A stretch of 55,323 nucleotides of DNA from a virus, in IMG/VR virus record IMGVR_UViG_3300028800_000113, positions 1 through 55,323 of that record; one strand, given 5' to 3'. The position numbers and the translations under genes were made by a program. Shown piece after piece: positions 1 to 6,443 of this stretch. The notes beneath the pieces are model-generated. The model had not been told where the DNA came from, ran no database searches, and saw only the letters and a list, made by a program, of their open reading frames with translations. How positions within the stretch are numbered: the first letter of the stretch is position 1; every line of letters begins with the position of its first letter.

Positions 1-241
1 CGCACGCGCCTGGCGCGGCGACATCGCCCTAATCGTCTGCATTTGCACCGACCCCCAAGAGTCACTCTCGGCGCGCAACATGGCGAAAATTCACGGTTTT
101 TCAATGCTTGTCGCTGTTAACACTTAATCGGGAACCTGTGAACTATAATTCAACCGACCGTGAGCAAATTTTGCTTGCGGGTGAATAAATTTTGACTAAG
201 GTTGTAGTTGTTAGTGCACACATGTAACGAACGGGTGGAGC
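1..241. other. Non-coding left edge
   Basis: No convincing gene. A TATAAT hexamer sits at 144-149 but I find no -35 at normal spacing. The stretch is locally AT-rich around 60-220. It probably holds the promoter for the small plus-strand gene at 242, but none of it matches the TTGACA-N16-TATTGT promoters found elsewhere in the window. Confidence 0.4.
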
Positions 242-424
242 GTGAAACAAATAACGGGGGCAGAGCGGGCGGCCTTGGTAGGCCCGAATTCAGGGGATGA
301 GACCGACGACGGAATCGCGATGGCGCTACTCGATGCGGCTCGCGAGCTGTCCGAGGTCAAAGAGCGGATTGAGACGCTGGTGAACACGCACGCGATGCGT
401 CGCGGTGTGAAGGTGGCGGCATAA
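242..424 (+). CDS. Small hypothetical protein (60 aa)
   Basis: GTG start preceded by GGTGGAG, and immediately followed by a strong terminator, so it is likely a single-gene transcript. The C-terminal half (from about residue 25) is a charged amphipathic helix, ARELSEVKERIETLV, ending in a basic RRGVK. It faintly resembles the C-terminal helix of the gene at 959 (RVRLVVEAMAKRSGI). No known family recognised; function unknown. Confidence 0.6.
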   Translation: MKQITGAERAALVGPNSGDETDDGIAMALLDAARELSEVKERIETLVNTHAMRRGVKVAA

Positions 425-446
425 CCGAGATGCGAGTGGGCGACTC

Positions 447-473
447 GGCCGCGCAAATGCGGCCTTTTTCTTT
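447..473 (+). terminator. Rho-independent terminator
   Basis: Perfect 6-bp stem GGCCGC/GCGGCC with loop GCAAAT, followed by TTTTTCTTT on the plus strand. It ends transcription of the 242-424 gene. There is no T-run in the minus direction, so it should not stop the convergent transcript. Confidence 0.9.
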
Positions 474-903
474 ACCAGTTCAGTTTTATTCCGGCGAAAC
501 CGGATGGCTGCCATCCCGCGTACCACGTGACACGCTTGCCGCTGTAGCTCACGAACGGCAGCGGGATCCCGACGTGGAGCACGCACCACTGCCAACCCGT
601 CTCGCCCAGGTCGTTGCGCTGGATGGTGCCGACCGGTGCGCGGCCGGTGACTGCGTAGTTTCTATCAGCCACACCGACGACGAAGCATCGGAAGTTCTGG
701 AGCGGATTGCGCAGGACGTTCCATGTGAACCAACGCCGCCACTGCGGCCACTCGGGGTGATACCAGTCGGCTTGGTCGACGGTCTGTTCAGTAGCGTTGC
801 CGAACCACCACACGGGGTTGATCTTTTTCCACGGTGAGACGGGCGTCCGGCCGGTGACGGTCGCGCTGGTTTGGTCGGCGTTGAATGTCCATGTTTCAGG
901 CAT
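472..903 (-). CDS. Conserved phage protein of unknown function (143 aa)
   Basis: ATG start preceded by GGCGAG. The protein is rich in Trp and aromatic residues, with a central RNPLQNFRCFVVGVADRN and a C-terminal YAGWQPSGFAGIK. This pattern (RNPxxNF..VIGVAD ... GWQPxGxFGIK) occurs in a family of uncharacterised phage proteins I recognise only by style. It is the last minus-strand gene at the left edge and its stop abuts the plus-strand terminator. No catalytic motif visible. Confidence 0.75.
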   Translation of the reverse strand: MPETWTFNADQTSATVTGRTPVSPWKKINPVWWFGNATEQTVDQADWYHPEWPQWRRWFTWNVLRNPLQNFRCFVVGVADRNYAVTGRAPVGTIQRNDLGETGWQWCVLHVGIPLPFVSYSGKRVTWYAGWQPSGFAGIKLNW

Positions 904-931
904 TGACTCGCCCTTTCGGCGCGGTTAGCTT
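903..931 (+). promoter_or_regulatory. Possible promoter for the 959 gene
   Basis: TTGACT (903-908), 17-nt spacer, TAGCTT (926-931), 27 nt upstream of the plus-strand ATG at 959. The -10 is weak. The site lies at the start of the divergent 472-903 gene. Confidence 0.4.
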
Positions 932-958
932 ATGTTCCTACGCAATAGGAGAATAGGT

Positions 959-1123
959 ATGCGTGAACAAAACGAGTACAACGAGCGGGCATTGATGGTG
1001 CTGGTGCGCGAGTCGCGGCGGATGGAGGACACCGCCGAGCGCGTGCGCCTAGTGGTCGAGGCGATGGCCAAGCGATCAGGAATTAGGGAGGCGCGAACGG
1101 AGGACGGATTCGAGGCGACTTAG
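959..1123 (+). CDS. Small helical hypothetical protein (54 aa)
   Basis: ATG preceded by an AGGAGA ribosome-binding site. Highly charged, helical sequence (RRMEDTAERVRLVVEAMAKR). The last 48 nt overlap the convergent 3' end of the minus-strand diphosphohydrolase gene, which is unusual. It may be a distant paralogue of the 60-aa gene at 242. Function unknown. Confidence 0.6.
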   Translation: MREQNEYNERALMVLVRESRRMEDTAERVRLVVEAMAKRSGIREARTEDGFEAT

Positions 1124-1504
1124 TATGGCCGAAGCGGCACCAGGCAGCGGGCGATCGTCAATTAGATTCCCCGTCTCCATTGCGTCGAGCAAGATGGCGC
1201 AACAGCCAATGACGTGCCCGAGGTGGTGGACGCCGCTATCGGGCGCGCACTCCTCTCCGTCAAGATAATCGGCGAGATGACGATACGCAGCGGCGATATA
1301 GGTCCGCGCCGGCACTTTCTTTTCGCGCCAGTTGTACGGGCCGTACTTTGTGGCACCGTCCACCATCGCATGTGCACCGTGAATGATCCCGGCCGAAGGT
1401 AACAGCGACAAATCGACCTTGCGGGCGCCGACGAGTGTTTTAGGGTTCACCTCGTCGTCGGGCGGGTTCGGCATCTTTCCCGACGTGCTGCAATGGGCGG
1501 TCAA
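1076..1504 (-). CDS. dATP/dGTP diphosphohydrolase-like protein
   Basis: Matches the phage dATP/dGTP diphosphohydrolase N-terminal family (formerly DUF5664, all-alpha MazG/MazZ fold): GARKVDLSLLP, then GATKYGPYNWR, RTYIAAAYRHLADYLDGEE, DSGVHHLGHVIGC and LLD. The acidic and His residues of the EE/HL segments fit metal-dependent pyrophosphohydrolysis of purine dNTPs, which would act on the nucleotide pool. The start used is TTG at 1504, overlapping the upstream stop (TTGA) with GGAG 8 nt ahead. An ATG at 1474 with GGGAAAG is the alternative (132 aa). No PurZ-like gene is present, so a 2-aminoadenine genome is not implied. Confidence 0.8.
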   Translation of the reverse strand: MTAHCSTSGKMPNPPDDEVNPKTLVGARKVDLSLLPSAGIIHGAHAMVDGATKYGPYNWREKKVPARTYIAAAYRHLADYLDGEECAPDSGVHHLGHVIGCCAILLDAMETGNLIDDRPLPGAASAILSRLESVLRSRLPNS

Positions 1505-1704
1505 ATCGAACGCTCCAACAGGTCGGCCGCTTCCTTGGCGACTTCAATGAGTGCCGTGGTCTGCGGGGCGATCGCCGCGCTTTCCGGGTGAATGGCTGCG
1601 CGCAGGCGCGTTGTGACCTGTGACGTTGTGTCGATGCACTGATTCGTGGCGCGGCACCTGCCATTGGTGCAGGTCGCGGGGTTACACATTCCAGATTCGT
1701 CCAC
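1501..1704 (-). CDS. Cys-rich small protein, paralogue of the 45014 gene
   Basis: 67 aa from GTG at 1704 (ATG at 1689 possible). Four cysteines near the N-terminus (CNPATCTNGRCRATNQC) suggest a small zinc or disulfide module. The C-terminal half, RLRAAIHPESAAIAPQTTAL, is nearly identical to RLRAAIHMESAAIAPQTSPL in the gene at 45014, so the two share a duplicated segment. The stop overlaps the downstream TTG start. Function unknown. Confidence 0.65.
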   Translation of the reverse strand: MDESGMCNPATCTNGRCRATNQCIDTTSQVTTRLRAAIHPESAAIAPQTTALIEVAKEAADLLERSI

Positions 1705-1796
1705 ATCGTCGACAGAACATTATCCAGCGCATGCGAAACCGAGGCGACCGCGCTACAATCTGGTGGCGATGACGGTGGAAAATGGCGCACCAGAGG

Positions 1797-2012
1797 CTAC
1801 GCATGTGCCCGCGCCTTCCGCGCCGCGATCTTCATCATGTTGGTCCCGTGCGCCCAATGGCCGTTCAAGGTGCGGAGGTTTGCCGTGCTTGGGTCGTCAA
1901 GGAACTTGGCAATCGCTTCGGTGATTTCGGAGTGGATCAGTTGCAACTCGAACCGGATGCCTTCCTCTTGGGCAAGAATGGCGGCGTCGTGCAGTTGACC
2001 CGGTGATTGCAT
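1797..2012 (-). CDS. Small hypothetical protein (71 aa)
   Basis: ATG at 2012 is 6 nt after GGGGAGGA and about 21 nt from a good -10. Acidic helical protein (EEGIRFELQLIHSEITEAIAKFL) with a basic C-terminus (KIAARKARAHA). First gene of a short minus-strand unit that may continue to the diphosphohydrolase. No family recognised. Confidence 0.7.
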   Translation of the reverse strand: MQSPGQLHDAAILAQEEGIRFELQLIHSEITEAIAKFLDDPSTANLRTLNGHWAHGTNMMKIAARKARAHA

Positions 2013-2033
2013 ACTATCCTCCCCGATGCGTTG

Positions 2034-2061
2034 ACAATACACCAAGGGCGGGGCGTGTCAA
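2034..2061 (-). promoter_or_regulatory. Phage promoter, TTGACA-N16-TATTGT
   Basis: On the minus strand: -35 TTGACA (2061-2056), 16-nt spacer ending GGTG, -10 TATTGT (2039-2034). The -35 contains the TGA stop of the metallophosphoesterase gene. It drives 1797-2012. Confidence 0.85.
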
Positions 2062-3290
2062 GTCGTCGAGCGCACAGGGGGGAAGTTCTGCTTGTTCCGC
2101 CCGATCTCGCCGCCGTCCCGGTGAAGCGTGATCGACTGCATCGAACTGCCTGCGCGGTAACCGTGACTATGTGCAAACGAATCGCGTGGCACCGGCTGGC
2201 GAAACGACTCGCAGATGAGCGAGCCGACTTCCTTTTTTGTCTCGTGGTGGATGTGGCCGAAGATGCACCAGCGATAAAGCGATGCGTTCCAGTATTCGGG
2301 GTGGTCCTCCGCCATCATTATGTACATGCGCTCGGGTTTCATGGTGTGCCCGTGCGTGGCACCGATGTAATTGACGCCGAACAAGTGGAAAAAGTGGTCG
2401 TTGTTGCCGTCCTCCGGATCAATCTCCACGCGAGGCTCGTTTTCGTAGAACATGCCGAGCGATATGTTTAGCCAGCTCGCCGACTCGGGGTCGTGGTTAC
2501 CCTTCAGATTCTTGACGATGACTTTCTTGTGCCGCTGCAGCGCGAAATCAATCGTGGTGCGCAGCGTGTTGACGCCGACCCAACGCACCTTCTGGCTTCG
2601 ACCATCGACGTCCAGTTGGTGACCGGAGGCGGGCGTAACGTTGCGCTGATCGTCGGCGTGGAAAAAATCACCCGTGTTGATAATGACAGCGGTATCGGCG
2701 GCCGGCGAAAGTCCGATAAGGCGCTGCAGAGTGCTTTCGATTCGCGCCGTGCCGATTTTCAGGTCGTTCGACTCGCCCGTTTCCTTCCCGAAGGCCATCA
2801 TGCCGGTATGCGGGTCGACGATCGGGTAGTAGTTGCACAGATCCGCGTCCGTATCTTTCGGCGGCGGGACGAGTTTGGCAAAGCCGCGGTATTGTTCGAA
2901 CTCTTGCTTGATCGCGGAAACAAGGTGCGCCGTGTGGGATGCGTCCTCTCGCGTCTTGACCCACTTTGCCAGTTCCCGCCCGTTGGGATCCACCAGGGCG
3001 GAGACGCCCTTGATGCTATGCCCCGCAGGCACCGCAAACGTCTCACCCGCCTCGGGGCGCTGCTCCACCGACTTGCCGCGGGGGCCATCGGTGACGCGCG
3101 CAATGCGGAAGCCCGGCATTGCAGCGGGCGTGTCTAGCAACATCCCGCGCTCGGCGGCCGATTTAAGGTGACCTTGGAAAGTGGACCTAGCCAGTCCCGA
3201 TACCTTAGCCGCGGCGCGCTCTGACCCATACTCTCGGTATAGGTCGGCGGCGGCTCGGCACTGTTCGTCGGTGTGACCGGCTTGTGCCAT
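2058..3290 (-). CDS. Metallophosphoesterase with N-terminal helix-turn-helix
   Basis: 410 aa. Residues 1-50 look like a helix-turn-helix (ERAAAKVSGLARSTFQGHL). The rest is a calcineurin-like phosphoesterase: DPH (159-161), GDFFHADD (207 on), KGNHDPE (263 on), a THGHT segment, and GHIHH near the C-terminus, i.e. the full metal-binding set. Such proteins are common in phages, often labelled DNA repair exonuclease or phosphatase, and are probably cytoplasmic nucleases or phosphodiesterases; the substrate is unknown. It sits downstream of the lysis genes, 2 nt after the membrane coiled-coil gene. Confidence 0.88.
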   Translation of the reverse strand: MAQAGHTDEQCRAAADLYREYGSERAAAKVSGLARSTFQGHLKSAAERGMLLDTPAAMPGFRIARVTDGPRGKSVEQRPEAGETFAVPAGHSIKGVSALVDPNGRELAKWVKTREDASHTAHLVSAIKQEFEQYRGFAKLVPPPKDTDADLCNYYPIVDPHTGMMAFGKETGESNDLKIGTARIESTLQRLIGLSPAADTAVIINTGDFFHADDQRNVTPASGHQLDVDGRSQKVRWVGVNTLRTTIDFALQRHKKVIVKNLKGNHDPESASWLNISLGMFYENEPRVEIDPEDGNNDHFFHLFGVNYIGATHGHTMKPERMYIMMAEDHPEYWNASLYRWCIFGHIHHETKKEVGSLICESFRQPVPRDSFAHSHGYRAGSSMQSITLHRDGGEIGRNKQNFPPVRSTT

Positions 3291-3291
3291 C

Positions 3292-3579
3292 CTAATTGCC
3301 GCGGTCCTTTGTCAGAAGCTCGAACAGATTGTCCAGGCGTTCCGACATATGCTTCACGTCGCTGCGCATCCCTTCGACCGCAACCACCGTGCGCCCTTCG
3401 GCGGCGACGAGCGCGTTATTCAAAGCTGCGTCACTGGCCTGTAGAACCGCGACATGTTTTTCCAGTTCGACTATTTTCTTGTCGCGCGTCGCGAACGCGC
3501 TATTGATCCACCGCACCAAGCCGACCGTGGCGCTAAGTACGACGGAAATAGCCGCCAGTGTGGTCCAGTCGAGTATCAT
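3292..3579 (-). CDS. Membrane-anchored coiled-coil protein
   Basis: 95 aa from ATG at 3579, overlapping the protease stop (ATGA). One N-terminal membrane segment (LAAISVVLSATVGLVRWI) is followed by a long heptad-rich coiled coil ending in HMSERLDNLFELL. The topology fits a bitopic inner-membrane protein. Its place in the lysis cassette suggests a role in lysis or envelope handling, but the Rz/Rz1 pair is elsewhere, so the function is open. Confidence 0.75.
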   Translation of the reverse strand: MILDWTTLAAISVVLSATVGLVRWINSAFATRDKKIVELEKHVAVLQASDAALNNALVAAEGRTVVAVEGMRSDVKHMSERLDNLFELLTKDRGN

Positions 3580-4376
3580 TTCGCGCCGCAACGCGCGAAC
3601 AGGTCCGCAGCGCCGTTCGTCTTGAGGAACGCCTTGATATCGGACAGCGGCACGGAGAAACTGAAGCCGCCGGCAGCCGTGCCGCGCACGTTCACGCCGA
3701 CGAACTCGCCCGAGCCGTCATAGAGCGCACCGCCAGAATTGCCGGGCGCGATGGGTGCCGAGTGCTGCACAAGGCCGTGCTCGCCGTTGTCCGTAAGATC
3801 GCCAAGACTGCCGGCGAGTTGTAGGTCGCGATACGACCGCTCGACACTCGACACGATGCCCTTGGTCACGGTCGAATAGAGCACTGCATAGGAATTGCCG
3901 ACGGCGTAGACCGTGTCGCCGCGAATCGGATCGGTGCACGCCAGAACGGCAGCCTGCGTCGCGGGCAACTTCGTCTGGACCTTGAGCAACGCCAGATCGA
4001 GCGCCTTGTCGGTGTCCACGACTTTATAGACGTAGCTGTTCGTCTGGACGATGCTCGGGCCGGCGTAGTATTCCTGGCTGACGGTGCCGGGACGGACGAT
4101 CTGGATCTTCTCTTTGGTGACCTTGCCGTCTTTGTCGACCTTGTCCTTTTCGACCGTCTCATATTGGCTAGTGACGCAATGCGCTGCGGTCAACACATAG
4201 TTGCGGTTCGTGTCGATCAGCGTTCCCGAACAACCCTTGTTGACCAGGAAGTTCGTCTGGTCGATCTGCCGGTTCATGTCCGCGATCTTCCAGCCATCGG
4301 CGCGGGCGTAGCCAACGACGGCAAGGAGCGCCAGCACGACGAGGACGGGGAGCAGCCACTTGTTGAATTCGCGCAT
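3576..4376 (-). CDS. Secreted or membrane-anchored trypsin-like serine protease
   Basis: 266 aa. An N-terminal hydrophobic segment (WLLPVLVVLALLAVVGYARA, 7-26) could be a signal peptide or anchor. The chymotrypsin-fold triad is intact: His66 in TAAHC, Asp127 in ALDLALL, Ser214 in PGNSGG. There is no PDZ domain, unlike HtrA/DegP. A Lys/Asp-rich insert (72-92) follows the His motif. The protein should act in the periplasm. It lies between the spanins and a membrane coiled-coil gene and overlaps the latter by 4 nt, so it is transcribed with the lysis genes. A trypsin-like protease in a phage lysis cassette is unusual. Confidence 0.9.
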   Translation of the reverse strand: MREFNKWLLPVLVVLALLAVVGYARADGWKIADMNRQIDQTNFLVNKGCSGTLIDTNRNYVLTAAHCVTSQYETVEKDKVDKDGKVTKEKIQIVRPGTVSQEYYAGPSIVQTNSYVYKVVDTDKALDLALLKVQTKLPATQAAVLACTDPIRGDTVYAVGNSYAVLYSTVTKGIVSSVERSYRDLQLAGSLGDLTDNGEHGLVQHSAPIAPGNSGGALYDGSGEFVGVNVRGTAAGGFSFSVPLSDIKAFLKTNGAADLFARCGAK

Positions 4377-4389
4377 TACTGTGTGTCCT

Positions 4390-4593
4390 TTACCAGCAGC
4401 CGAGACGATGGCCGGTTTCGTTGTGGATACGGATTTGCTCGACGGTCGCTTTAGTGTCGTGCTTCATCGAATAGGTAATCGCCCGCCACGCCGCGCACTG
4501 CGCAGCGGTGTCAGTTGTCGCGGTTGTACTGGTCGCGCATGCCGGGAGTAGCAGGAGACTTGCCAACGCTACGCACGGCAGCAGCGTGCGCAT
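4390..4593 (-). CDS. o-spanin lipoprotein (Rz1-like)
   Basis: 67 aa. The lipoprotein signal MRTLLPCVALASLLLLPAC has a clear lipobox (LLPAC). The mature part contains YSMKHDTKATVEQIRIHNET and ends LGCW, typical of Rz1-like outer-membrane spanin subunits. The start lies inside the i-spanin gene in another frame (83-nt overlap), a classic partly nested Rz/Rz1 arrangement. It partners with the 4511 product to fuse the two membranes at lysis. Confidence 0.88.
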   Translation of the reverse strand: MRTLLPCVALASLLLLPACATSTTATTDTAAQCAAWRAITYSMKHDTKATVEQIRIHNETGHRLGCW

Positions 4594-4876
4594 CGGTGCC
4601 GCGTTGAACCGCAGCCTGTTCGGCTTTGTCCCACTTGGCTTGCACAGATGCTTTTCCATCGTGGACTCCGATTCCATAAATGACGGTTGCCCCGCCGATG
4701 ATGACCGCGGCGACGAGCGCCCAATCGCGAATGTGGTTGATGTTGCGGCCGAGCCACGGGCCGATCAGCGGAACGGTTGTGGCCGACGCAGCGAGCGCCG
4801 TTGCGAACACGAATAGCAGGACGCAGAGCGTGATCGCGCCGAGGCCGAGTGCGTAGTGGGTCAGGATGGCGAGCAT
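4511..4876 (-). CDS. i-spanin (Rz-like)
   Basis: 121 aa with two hydrophobic segments: LGLGAITLCVLLFVFATALA near the N-terminus and ALVAAVIIGGATVIYGIGV (about 53-71). The second is followed by a charged helix (KASVQAKWDKAEQAAVQRGT). Two membrane segments are more than the usual one for Rz, so it may be a variant. The nested Rz1 gene supports the assignment. Starts directly after the 42-aa membrane protein (TGA-C-ATG). Confidence 0.8.
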   Translation of the reverse strand: MLAILTHYALGLGAITLCVLLFVFATALAASATTVPLIGPWLGRNINHIRDWALVAAVIIGGATVIYGIGVHDGKASVQAKWDKAEQAAVQRGTDAHAAAVRSVGKSPATPGMRDQYNRDN

Positions 4877-4877
4877 G

Positions 4878-5006
4878 TCAGCGCCTCATCAGTTGAAACA
4901 GCGCCAAGAACCCCTGCGCGCTCAACACGACAAGGCTGATGAACGCGCCGGCGCCGAGAACGAAAAGCGTGATTGCACCGATCATCGCGAGTAGGGGACT
5001 GGCCAT
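4878..5006 (-). CDS. Tiny membrane protein in lysis cassette (42 aa)
   Basis: Starts at ATG 5006 just after the endolysin stop. Almost wholly hydrophobic (MIGAITLFVLGAGAFISLVV), ending LMRR, with one or two membrane segments. Size and place suit a second holin, antiholin or pinholin partner for the SAR endolysin. That role is inferred from context only. Confidence 0.7.
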   Translation of the reverse strand: MASPLLAMIGAITLFVLGAGAFISLVVLSAQGFLALFQLMRR

Positions 5007-5010
5007 TTGT

Positions 5011-5541
5011 TCAATCCTCCCTCAAGCACCACGTCCGCTCGCCCCAAGTGCGATCGGTGCGGCGGTTAACGAGGCCCTTGAGAACCTTACCGGCGGCGCG
5101 GGTGTATTGGGTGATGGCGTTGCAGCCGGCCTCGACGCGCCCCTTGTTGAGATAATCGGCAATGGAGGGGTGGTAGACGCCGGCCTTGTCGTAATGGCCC
5201 TTGCACACCCGACCCGGCCCAATGTTGACGGCGAGGCTAATCAAAGCCGCTTGCCGGTGTGGCGGGAATTCGTTGAAGCCCGGCATGCAGGCTTGCAGCG
5301 GGGCGGCGTAACGCGGCGCCAGTTTGGCCAGTTCTTCGGTACACTTGGCGCGGCTAAATTTCATGCCGGGCTTTAGCCACGGCCAGTCGTAATTGGTGAT
5401 GCCGCCGCAGACCGTGGTCACGCCCGCCGGATCGAACGGGAGATGTTCGGCAACAAGATTCATTCCCTCCCAATGGCCATAAAGCAGGGCGGCGAGGGTG
5501 GCGGCGGTCGCGCCTAGGCCGGCCTTGCGGGCGACGCTCAT
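5011..5541 (-). CDS. SAR-type endolysin, GH24 lysozyme
   Basis: 176 aa from ATG 5541, overlapping the holin stop (ATGA). The N-terminus has a weakly hydrophobic, Ala/Gly-rich segment (AGLGATAATLAALLYG, 7-22) typical of a signal-anchor-release sequence. It is followed by the GH24 active site: Glu25 in HWEGM, Asp38 and Thr44 in FDPAGVTTVCGGIT. The TVC-G motif matches the P21 R21 type, where a Cys is used in redox control. It cleaves peptidoglycan after release from the membrane. Confidence 0.9.
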   Translation of the reverse strand: MSVARKAGLGATAATLAALLYGHWEGMNLVAEHLPFDPAGVTTVCGGITNYDWPWLKPGMKFSRAKCTEELAKLAPRYAAPLQACMPGFNEFPPHRQAALISLAVNIGPGRVCKGHYDKAGVYHPSIADYLNKGRVEAGCNAITQYTRAAGKVLKGLVNRRTDRTWGERTWCLRED

Positions 5542-5744
5542 TCGTCCCACCCCGGCTGCGCGACGAAGCGGAGAGCGAGGGTGGCGAGCGAGAGGCCGAT
5601 GGAACCCGACACGAACCAGCCGAAAGAAAGGCTATCCTGGAACGCCGGCCACACCGCGTAGAGGCCCGACAGGACGGCATTCAACGCCGCAGCCCTGACG
5701 CTCCAGAGGCGGTGTGCCTTTTGCCATTGCTGAATGGGGGCCAT
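5538..5744 (-). CDS. Holin-like membrane protein
   Basis: 68 aa with two predicted membrane helices (LNAVLSGLYAVWPAFQ and GWFVSGSIGLSLATLALRFV) and a polar N-terminus. It is the first gene of the lysis operon, overlaps the endolysin by 4 nt, and resembles two-helix phage holins. There is no Shine-Dalgarno: the -10 TATTGT ends 6 nt before the ATG, so the mRNA should begin at the start codon. Confidence 0.82.
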   Translation of the reverse strand: MAPIQQWQKAHRLWSVRAAALNAVLSGLYAVWPAFQDSLSFGWFVSGSIGLSLATLALRFVAQPGWDE

Positions 5745-5750
5745 GCGCGT

Positions 5751-5779
5751 ACAATACCGCACTTATGGAGTATTGTCAA
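5751..5779 (-). promoter_or_regulatory. Lysis operon promoter, TTGACA-N17-TATTGT
   Basis: Minus strand -35 TTGACA (5779-5774), 17-nt spacer starting ATACTCC, -10 TATTGT (5756-5751). The ATG of the holin gene is 6 nt downstream of the -10, predicting a leaderless transcript. Confidence 0.87.
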
Positions 5780-5831
5780 CGTAGGATTAAATACTGGTTG
5801 CGGAGGTCGGCCGATGCGACTAGGGTGAGGT

Positions 5832-6443
5832 ATGTTGAGAAGCACAGCCATCGATTGCCTGCACGCCGCTCTGGCCAGGGTCGCGCGACTCAAGGCGCGG
5901 CGATATCCCGACATGATCCGCGTCATCGAGAGCATGTCTGGCGCGACTGCGACCGGGGTCGGAATCGCAGATTATCTAGCTCTTTACGAACACGTCCTTT
6001 ACGCCCGTCCCCGTTACATTCTCGAACTTGGTGCCGGACTAAGCAGTGCGGTCATTGCCGCCGCGACGGTCGCTGCCGACTACCAGCCTCGGTTCGTGGC
6101 AGTCGAGGAAAACCCCGAATGGACCGCGCACCATCGCGTCATCATCGCGCCCGAACTGCTAGAACGAATCGAGTTGATTGAGCGCCGCGCGGAGGCGACA
6201 GCCAACGGCGCCCACTACATCAATTTGCCAATCTTACCTTATGATTTTGTGCATGTTGACGGTCCCGCTACGCCCGATGTCACCTGCGACATTATCGAAC
6301 TATCGCCGCATCTAGCGTCACGCTGCCGCATCATTTTCGACGGGCGCGAGGCGAGCGCACGGCACGCTCGCCCCCATCTTGAAGCGGCAGGATTTAGACT
6401 CCGCCGCGGTCCGCTCACGCTCAGCCACGAATTTTGGCGCTAG
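5832..6443 (+). CDS. Class I SAM-dependent methyltransferase-like protein
   Basis: 203 aa, ATG preceded by GTGAGG. Rossmann-type motif I YILELGAGLSS, acidic end of beta-2 in VAVEENPEW, and a DFVHVDGPATPDV strand resemble small-molecule or O-methyltransferases rather than DNA methyltransferases (no NPPF/DPPY). It is the only plus-strand gene between the lysis and tail-fibre genes, and its last 4 nt overlap the tail-fibre stop. Likely an accessory (moron) gene; the substrate is unknown, with host-surface or fibre modification possible. Confidence 0.8.
   Translation: MLRSTAIDCLHAALARVARLKARRYPDMIRVIESMSGATATGVGIADYLALYEHVLYARPRYILELGAGLSSAVIAAATVAADYQPRFVAVEENPEWTAHHRVIIAPELLERIELIERRAEATANGAHYINLPILPYDFVHVDGPATPDVTCDIIELSPHLASRCRIIFDGREASARHARPHLEAAGFRLRRGPLTLSHEFWR

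Noticed and set aside
144-149. TATAAT as the promoter of the 242 gene
   Set aside because: No -35 at 15-19 bp and no extended -10; distance to the gene is also long.
1076-1504. Z-genome (2-aminoadenine) system
   Set aside because: Only the diphosphohydrolase-like gene is present; PurZ and DatZ are not found in the window.
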